NCBI GenBank assembly: GCA_964465915.1
Contig: CAYXMJ010000079.1
Location: 1-13,409 of the forward strand
DNA from: CAVPHV01 sp964465915
Lineage (GTDB): Bacteria > Actinomycetota > Acidimicrobiia > Spongiisociales > UBA5794
Reading direction: 5' to 3'
Length of the DNA stretch: 13,409 nt
Shown here: positions 6,201 through 10,954 of the stretch, piece after piece
How the letters are laid out: each line of letters starts with the position of its first letter
How positions within the stretch are numbered: position 1 is the first letter of the stretch
The notes under the pieces: model-generated
The model's input: the letters and a program-made list of their open reading frames with translations, nothing else
Told to the model about the DNA's origin: nothing
Databases searched by the model: none
Translations under genes and position numbers: made by a program

Positions 6201-7367
6201 ATGCCGGCACGAGGATACGGCGAGGCCGAGACCCACTTCCACTCGTTTGGATCGCCGAACGAGCCCTTCGTGCTGCGCAGCGGTGCCGGGCTCCCCGAGG
6301 TGACGCTCGCCTACGAAACGTACGGGGAACTCGACGCCGATCACGCCAATGCGATCCTCGTGTTCCATGCGCTCACCGGCAGCCAGCACGCCGCCGGATA
6401 CAACGGTGCCGTTGCCGGGGTGGGCGACCGCTGGAACGATGAGTGCCGGTTTGGGTGGTGGGACGCGTTCATTGGGCCTGGCAAGGCGCTCGACACCAAC
6501 CGCTTCTGCGTCATCAGCGTCAACTACCTCGGTAGTTGCTACGGGTCGACGGGGCCCGTATCGATCAACCCCGAGACGGGCCGGATCTACGGTGGGTCCT
6601 TTCCATCGGTGACCTTTGCCGACATGGTCGACGCCCAGGTGCGGCTGCTCGAGCATCTCGGGATCGAGCAGCTTCACGCCGTCATCGGTGGCTCGACGGG
6701 CGGGATGATGGCGCTGTCGCTGGCCACCCGGTACCCGGAACTGGTCGACATCGTGATCCCGATCGCGACCGGGGCCCGGGTCACCCCGCTCCAGAAGATC
6801 CACAACTTCGAGCAGATCATGGCGATCGAGAACGATCCCCGCTTCAACGGTGGGGACTACTACGAAGGGCCCGCTCCCGATGAGGGTCTGATGCTGGCCC
6901 GCATGATCGGCCACAAGACCTTTGTGTCCCTGGCGGCGATGGAGGCTCGGGCCCGCCGGGAGGTGGTGCGCCGCGATGAAGGACCCGGCACCTACGCCAT
7001 CACCGATCCGATGGAGTCTTACATGTGGCACCAGGGAACCAAGTTTGTTGAGCGCTTCGACGCCAACAGTTACCTGCGGATCATGGAGGCCTGGCAACAC
7101 TTCGATCTCGCCGCGGATGCCGGCGTCGATGATCTCGCCGACGCCTTCATCCCGTGCAAGCACCAGCGCTACATGATCTTCTCGATCGACTCGGATGTCT
7201 GCTTCTATCCCGAAGAGCAGACAGATCTGGCCCGCTACCTCAAGCTCGCCGACGTCCCTCACCGCAGAATCACGGTCCACTCCGACCGCGGCCACGACTC
7301 GTTCCTCCTCGAACCACGGCTGTTCGCCCCGCACTTGGTCGACACACTCACCAACGAGTGGGGCTAG
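6201..7367 (+). CDS. metX: MetX-type homoserine O-acyltransferase
   Basis: A 388-residue alpha/beta-hydrolase-fold acyltransferase that activates the homoserine hydroxyl (acetyl- or succinyl-CoA donor) for methionine synthesis in the cytosol. Seen: HALTGSQHAAG (56-66), DTNRFCVISVNYLGSCYGSTGP, the nucleophile elbow GGSTGGMMAL with Ser165, catalytic Asp332 (SIDSDVCFYP) and His365 (DRGHDSFLLE). Length and motif order fit MetX. The elbow has Thr after the Ser, where Met (GGSMGG) is usual. I chose the ATG at 6201 from the promoter and ribosome site; an in-frame GTG at 6174 would add nine residues. No metY or metB lies beside it. Acetyl versus succinyl specificity, or an L-serine acyltransferase role, cannot be read safely from sequence. 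It is divergent from the DUF2505-WS/DGAT operon. Confidence 0.93.
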   Translation: MPARGYGEAETHFHSFGSPNEPFVLRSGAGLPEVTLAYETYGELDADHANAILVFHALTGSQHAAGYNGAVAGVGDRWNDECRFGWWDAFIGPGKALDTNRFCVISVNYLGSCYGSTGPVSINPETGRIYGGSFPSVTFADMVDAQVRLLEHLGIEQLHAVIGGSTGGMMALSLATRYPELVDIVIPIATGARVTPLQKIHNFEQIMAIENDPRFNGGDYYEGPAPDEGLMLARMIGHKTFVSLAAMEARARREVVRRDEGPGTYAITDPMESYMWHQGTKFVERFDANSYLRIMEAWQHFDLAADAGVDDLADAFIPCKHQRYMIFSIDSDVCFYPEEQTDLARYLKLADVPHRRITVHSDRGHDSFLLEPRLFAPHLVDTLTNEWG

Positions 7368-7373
7368 CGGGAT

Positions 7374-7456
7374 CCAGCCGACCTTGTACCACGGGGTTCG
7401 CTGCCCCTTCGAGCGCCGCCTGGCAGCGGCACCCACCGCTCCACGTGGTCGGCTGG
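7374..7456 (+). terminator. Nested inverted repeat after metX, possible terminator or structured spacer
   Basis: CCAGCCGACC (7374-7383) is exactly complementary to GGTCGGCTGG (7447-7456). Inside lies a second perfect pair, CGCTGCC (7399-7405) with GGCAGCG (7422-7428), and a competing GGGG (7393-7396)/CCCC (7404-7407) pair. It begins 6 nt after the metX stop. No U-run follows, so it is not a classic intrinsic terminator, though GC-rich actinobacteria often use such hairpins. It could also stabilise the 3' end. Confidence 0.4.
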
Positions 7457-7472
7457 GACAGCCCGGATAGCT

Positions 7473-7525
7473 GCGACCGCTCCTCTTGTGCCCCGCTGCC
7501 GTCGTCGCCGGGGAGGAAAGGTCGC
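7473..7525 (+). other. Hairpin-forming leader segment upstream of murI
   Basis: GCGACC (7473-7478) pairs with GGTCGC (7520-7525) and, after a 2x2 internal loop, TCCTC (7481-7485) pairs with GAGGA (7513-7517). The 3' arm holds the purine-rich GGGAGGAAAGG, a good Shine-Dalgarno look-alike, but no start codon follows within 15 nt. The structure lies 25-35 nt before the murI start and may be a leader element. The function is unknown. Confidence 0.35.
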
Positions 7526-7558
7526 CCGAATCATCCCAAGCGCGCTTCAATGTGGGCC

Positions 7559-8356
7559 ATGACTTCCGACCGGCCGATTGGCGTCTTCGATTCTGGGGTA
7601 GGGGGACTGTCGGTACTCACCGAGATCCGGCGCCAATTGCCTGCCGAGTCGGTCATCTATGTCGCCGATCAGCGTTGGGCTCCCTACGGGTCGCGCTCGC
7701 TAGCTGAGGTGCGGCAGCGATCGGTCCAGTTGACCGGGCAGCTGATCGAAGCCGGGGCCAAGGTGATCGTGGTGGCCTGCAACTCAGCCTCGGCCGCCGC
7801 GTTGCACCATCTTCGCGAGGTGTATCCACATACCCCGTTTGTCGGCATGGAACCTGCCGTCAAGCCCGCAGCCGATCGGTCACGCAGCGGTGTGGTTGGG
7901 GTGCTCGCCACTGAAGCGACCTTCCAAGGCGAGCTCTTCGCGACCGTGGTCGACCGCCACTCGAACGGCACGGAGGTGGTGAGGATCATCGGGCACCGGC
8001 TCGCCGACCTCGTCGAGGCGGGGGCCGCCGATGGGACCGAGACGAAGGAGTTGCTTGCCCGGTACCTCGAGCCGCCGCTCGATGACGGGATGGACACGTT
8101 GGTGCTCGCGTGCACCCACTACGCATTTCTGACCTCGACGATCCGCAGCATCGTTGGCGACGGTGTCACGCTCGTCGATCCTGCTCCGGCGGTGGCCCGT
8201 CAGGTGGGTCGGGTGATCACCGACGGGGATCTCGAAGCTCCCTCGAACGTCGTGCCAACGGTGGTACATGCCTCGACGCTCGATCCGCTCCGGCTGGCCA
8301 TCCAAATCGAGGAACTCACCGGTGTCGCGCCTGAGCCGAGGCCGTTCCGCTGGTGA
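7559..8356 (+). CDS. murI: Glutamate racemase
   Basis: A 265-residue enzyme that interconverts L- and D-glutamate in the cytosol to supply D-Glu for peptidoglycan. The two-cysteine racemase motifs are present: GVFDSGVGGL (Asp11, Ser12), VACNSASA (Cys74), Glu153, and ACTHYAF (Cys185, His187). Length is normal. Two motif positions vary conservatively: Ser for Thr after CN, and YAF for the usual YPL. I prefer the ATG at 7559, since family members begin a few residues before IGVFDSG; an in-frame ATG at 7550 would add three residues. Neither start has a clear Shine-Dalgarno site, which is notable beside the structured leader. The gene may be read from the metX transcript or from a promoter in the 190-bp spacer that I cannot place. 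Confidence 0.93.
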   Translation: MTSDRPIGVFDSGVGGLSVLTEIRRQLPAESVIYVADQRWAPYGSRSLAEVRQRSVQLTGQLIEAGAKVIVVACNSASAAALHHLREVYPHTPFVGMEPAVKPAADRSRSGVVGVLATEATFQGELFATVVDRHSNGTEVVRIIGHRLADLVEAGAADGTETKELLARYLEPPLDDGMDTLVLACTHYAFLTSTIRSIVGDGVTLVDPAPAVARQVGRVITDGDLEAPSNVVPTVVHASTLDPLRLAIQIEELTGVAPEPRPFRW

Positions 8357-8382
8357 TTCCACGTCACGTCCCGGCTACGGCG

Positions 8383-8388
8383 TAGTCT
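8383..8388 (+). promoter_or_regulatory. Leaderless-type -10 box for the macro-domain gene
   Basis: TAGTCT is followed by 6 nt and then ATG, the usual geometry of leaderless actinobacterial transcripts that begin at or beside the start codon. No Shine-Dalgarno site lies before the ATG. No good -35 hexamer is visible 16-18 bp upstream. Confidence 0.4.
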
Positions 8389-8394
8389 GTGCCC

Positions 8395-8964
8395 ATGGAT
8401 GCCATTGCCCACCGTCAGGTCAAGGACACGCACATCTTCGCCGTACGTGGCGACATCACGACTCAACCGGTCGCGGTGATCGTCAACGCGGCCAACGAGG
8501 CCATGTCGCACGGGGGAGGAGTGGCGGTCGCCATCGTGCGGGCCGGGGGGCGGGTCATCCAGGAAGAGTCCAACGAGTGGATTCTGGAGAACGGACCGCT
8601 GCTTCCCGGGATGGCAGCCGTGACGACGGCGGGATCGCTCCAAGCCTCCCATGTCGTACATGTCGTTGGTCCCCGCTACGACGAGGACCAGGACAACGAG
8701 GCGCTGCTGGCCCAGGCGGTCTACGCGGCGCTCGACGCCGTCAAGTCGCTCGACGCTGAGGCACCCGTCGAGGCCCGTTCGGTTGCCTTCCCAGCAATAT
8801 CGGCCGGCATCTACGGGTACCCGTTGGCCGAAGCGACGGCCGTTCTCGCCGAGGCCGTAGCCCAGTGGCTGACAGACCACGACAACCGGATCGAGCAGGT
8901 GTGGCTGGTCGGCTACGACAAGTGGACGGCTCAGGCCTTCGCTGAGGCACTCGAGGCTTCTTGA
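8395..8964 (+). CDS. Macro-domain protein (ADP-ribose-binding, probable deacylase/hydrolase)
   Basis: A 189-residue single-domain macro protein. Seen: RGDIT (18-22), VIVNAANEAMSHGGGVAVAIVRAGG (with the NAAN and GGGV loops that hold ADP-ribose), VVHVVGPRY, and the phosphate loop ISAGIYGYPL. This layout fits MacroD/YmdB-like enzymes that remove O-acetyl-ADP-ribose or mono-ADP-ribose marks, and the N-terminal half matches the catalytic NAAN..GGGV group. The C-terminal YDKWTAQAF tail is family-typical. The start is the ATG at 8395; a GTG at 8389 is possible but overlaps the -10 region. It lies 38 bp after murI, with its own probable promoter in that gap, and ends facing the two-component genes. 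The cellular substrate is not evident from the neighbours. Confidence 0.9.
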   Translation: MDAIAHRQVKDTHIFAVRGDITTQPVAVIVNAANEAMSHGGGVAVAIVRAGGRVIQEESNEWILENGPLLPGMAAVTTAGSLQASHVVHVVGPRYDEDQDNEALLAQAVYAALDAVKSLDAEAPVEARSVAFPAISAGIYGYPLAEATAVLAEAVAQWLTDHDNRIEQVWLVGYDKWTAQAFAEALEAS

Positions 8965-8973
8965 CCTAATCGT

Positions 8974-9063
8974 CTGTTGGGCAATGTCAGTTCACGCTCG
9001 CGGCGACGATGCTGAGTTGGCGTTTTGCTGGTGGGGCGAGCGCTCACGCCGATTGCTCAACAG
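8974..9063. terminator. 90-bp foldback between convergent genes, probable two-way terminator
   Basis: CTGTTGGGCAAT (8974-8985) pairs over all 12 positions (one G-U) with ATTGCTCAACAG (9052-9063). Inside, CGCTCGC (8995-9001) is exactly complementary to GCGAGCG (9036-9042). The element fills most of the 103-bp gap between the macro-domain stop and the regulator stop, which suggests termination of both transcripts. Its ends look like 12-bp terminal inverted repeats, so a small non-autonomous element is an alternative; I see no convincing target duplication. Confidence 0.4.
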
Positions 9064-9067
9064 CCTC

Positions 9068-9715
9068 CTAAATCAGCTTGCGGTCCTGGGCCCAGCGCGA
9101 CAGTTCGTAGCGGTTGGATAGTTGCAGTTTGCGCAGCACCGATGACACGTGGTTCTCGACCGTCTTTGGCGAGATGTACAACTGTTCGCCGATCTCGCGG
9201 TACGTGTAGCCGCGGGCGATGTGCTGGAGCACTTCTCGTTCTCGTTTCGTGAGCAGGTCGAGCTCGGGGTCGACGTCCTTGACGGGGATGGCAGAGAAGG
9301 CGTCGAGCACGAACCCGGCGAGCTGTTTCGAGAACACGGCATCGCCTCCGGCAACGCGACGAATGGCGTCGGCTAGTTCCGGTGCCGAGATGGTCTTGGT
9401 GACGTAGCCGCGGGCTCCTGCGCGCACGGTGGCGACGACGTCCTCGGGAGCATCTGAGGCGGAGATCGCCAGGAACTGCACCTCGGGATGGTCGCCGTGG
9501 ACGGCATCGATGACGGCTCGTCCACCTCCCCCCGGCATGTGGACGTCGAGCAGCACCAGGTCCGGCAGCCGTTCGAGGATCATCTCGATGGCGGGGGCGA
9601 CTTCGGAAGCGTCGCCGACCACCTCGATATCGGCCGGCAGTTCGCTGCGAACTCCCGCCCGGAACAGATCGTGGTCGTCGACGATGAAGATCCGCAGTGC
9701 CGTGGCGTCGCTCAT
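9068..9715 (-). CDS. NarL/FixJ-type response regulator
   Basis: A 215-residue regulator. The N-terminal receiver has Asp13/Asp14 (IVDDHD), phospho-acceptor Asp57 (LVLLDVHMPGGGG) and Lys107 (YVTKT). The C-terminal LuxR-type helix-turn-helix (about 153-205) shows LTKREREVLQHIARG, then YREIGEQLYISPKTVENHVSSVLRKL. It should bind DNA as a dimer after phosphorylation by the kinase encoded just upstream. The start at 9715 is set by the ATGA overlap with the kinase stop and by GGAGGA 9 nt upstream, inside the kinase gene. A GTG at 9733 is a weaker alternative. A target in the divergent region 10849-10954 is plausible, but I cannot name a binding site with confidence. Confidence 0.93.
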   Translation of the reverse strand: MSDATALRIFIVDDHDLFRAGVRSELPADIEVVGDASEVAPAIEMILERLPDLVLLDVHMPGGGGRAVIDAVHGDHPEVQFLAISASDAPEDVVATVRAGARGYVTKTISAPELADAIRRVAGGDAVFSKQLAGFVLDAFSAIPVKDVDPELDLLTKREREVLQHIARGYTYREIGEQLYISPKTVENHVSSVLRKLQLSNRYELSRWAQDRKLI

Positions 9716-10848
9716 GTCTTGCTGTCCTCCCACTCGAGCCGGACCTCGGTCCCGCCACCGGGCTGCGACGTGATGGTCGCCCTACCTCCGTGACCTTCTA
9801 CCCGCCCGATGATCGACTCCTCGATACCGCGTCGCCGGGGATCGATGCCACTGGGGACAAAGCCCTTGCCGCGGTCACGAACGTAGACCGCCATGCTGTC
9901 CGCCCAAGCTTCACCGTACACCGAGACTTCGTTCACGTCCGCATGTTTTGCGGCGTTGACCATGGCCTCGCGCCCGGCGAGCACGATTGCCTCCACTGCC
10001 TCATCCCAGTCCCGATTGCCGACGACGACAAGGTCGGCTTTGACGCCTGTGACGTCTTCGACTTCGGCACATGCCTCCTGGAGTGCCTCGCGAAACCCCG
10101 GCTCGGACGACTCGCCGTTGCCGTAGAGCCACGATCGCAGTTCTCGCTCCTGGCGTCGGGCGACGTTCGTGACCTTCCTCGGTTCGTCGGCTTGTCGCTG
10201 GATGAGGGCCAGCGTCTGAAGCACGGAATCGTGGATCCGTGCCGCCATTGCGGTCCGCTCCTCGGCCCTCGCCCGTTCGGTACGCTCGGCGATCAGCTCC
10301 TCCTCGGCGCGGCGGCGAGCCCGATCGCTGGCGCGGATGACCGAGAATGCCCAGGCTGCGGCAGCGGCGACAAACGGGTAGACGATCACCAGCGATATGT
10401 CGGCCGCCGTCAGCCCGGTGACCGCGGGGAAACGAAGCAAGGCGGACACCGAGAGGGCACCGGCGACGGCCATCCCCGGCCAGGTGCCGCGGCTGTAGAT
10501 GGTGCCGAAGATGGCGGCGATCGGGTACCCGCCGGCAAATACGACGGTGCCGGCCCAGTCGGCGGCAACCATCGAGAAGATGGCAACGGCGACATCGAGC
10601 ACGATGAACCACGGCGAAGCCAGCAACGAGGCGCGACGCGCCGAGATGATGACGGCGAAAGCGGTGAAGGCGGAGACCACCGCCATCGTGACGGCAACCA
10701 CTTCCGGCTGGTCCGGATCGCCGCCTCTCTCGGTGAGGATCAGGGTCCCGAGCAGGCAGAGCCACACGGTGGCGAAGATCCGGTAGCCCACCACCGCCCG
10801 CAGCAGCGGAGTCTCGCTCCCGGCGTCGTGCGGTTCGGGTTCGTCCAT
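9712..10848 (-). CDS. Membrane-bound HisKA_3-type sensor histidine kinase
   Basis: A 378-residue kinase. About six transmembrane helices fill residues 20-172 with short loops, so sensing is probably within or at the membrane. A basic, charged coiled-coil-like linker follows (175-200). The dimerisation segment is of HisKA_3 type, with AARIHDSVLQTLALI and His206 as phosphate acceptor. The ATPase domain shows EAMVNAAKHA (Asn298, N box), VRDRGKGF (Asp325, G1) and GIEESIIGRVEGHGGRATITS, ending in GGGTEVRLEW. The start at 10848 is preceded by a leaderless-type -10; the open frame upstream of it is antisense to the divergent membrane-protein gene. It is coupled to the regulator gene by ATGA. The signal is unknown. 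Confidence 0.92.
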   Translation of the reverse strand: MDEPEPHDAGSETPLLRAVVGYRIFATVWLCLLGTLILTERGGDPDQPEVVAVTMAVVSAFTAFAVIISARRASLLASPWFIVLDVAVAIFSMVAADWAGTVVFAGGYPIAAIFGTIYSRGTWPGMAVAGALSVSALLRFPAVTGLTAADISLVIVYPFVAAAAAWAFSVIRASDRARRRAEEELIAERTERARAEERTAMAARIHDSVLQTLALIQRQADEPRKVTNVARRQERELRSWLYGNGESSEPGFREALQEACAEVEDVTGVKADLVVVGNRDWDEAVEAIVLAGREAMVNAAKHADVNEVSVYGEAWADSMAVYVRDRGKGFVPSGIDPRRRGIEESIIGRVEGHGGRATITSQPGGGTEVRLEWEDSKT

Positions 10849-10854
10849 CCCCGC

Positions 10855-10860
10855 AGCGTA
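10855..10860 (-). promoter_or_regulatory. Leaderless-type -10 box for the kinase operon
   Basis: TACGCT on the minus strand is followed by 6 nt and then the ATG at 10848. This has the same TANNNT-6-ATG geometry as the macro-domain gene. No clear -35 hexamer is seen. GCGGGG directly abutting the ATG is too close to act as a normal Shine-Dalgarno site. Confidence 0.35.
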
Positions 10861-10889
10861 CCGCCGGCATGGGACCCCTACGCGGAATC

Positions 10890-10905
10890 TGGGGGGCTTC
10901 CCCCA
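10890..10905. promoter_or_regulatory. Perfect inverted repeat in the divergent promoter region
   Basis: TGGGGG (10890-10895) and CCCCCA (10900-10905) flank a 4-nt centre, GCTT. It lies about 30 bp beyond the kinase -10 box and 50 bp before the ATG of the large membrane protein, a natural place for an operator. NarL-type sites are usually AT-richer, so the binder may be another protein. Confidence 0.3.
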
Positions 10906-10940
10906 TGGTCTCCACGACGTCTGTGAGCCGACAATGGGAG

Positions 10941-10948
10941 AGGAGGTG
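10941..10948 (+). promoter_or_regulatory. Strong ribosome binding site of the large membrane-protein gene
   Basis: AGGAGGTG is a full 8-nt match to the anti-Shine-Dalgarno sequence, 6 nt before the ATG at 10955. It fixes the start of a frame that has no stop inside the window. Confidence 0.75.
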
Positions 10949-10954
10949 CCAATC

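Noticed and set aside
7393..7407. tRNA T-arm look-alike (GGGG-TTCGCTG-CCCC).
   Set aside because: No acceptor, D or anticodon arms fit around it, and the stem has only four pairs. The 5' half would lie inside metX.
6060..7550. Long minus-strand open frame (about 496 codons) opposite metX.
   Set aside because: It is an antisense shadow of a confidently identified gene in GC-rich DNA. Its protein is low-complexity with no family motif.
7154..7558. An N-terminal extension of MurI reaching into metX.
   Set aside because: Glutamate racemases begin a few residues before IGVFDSG, and the extension overlaps the metX coding region.
9697..10926. Plus-strand open frame of about 409 codons opposite the histidine kinase.
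   Set aside because: Antisense shadow of the kinase, whose conserved His, N and G boxes are intact.
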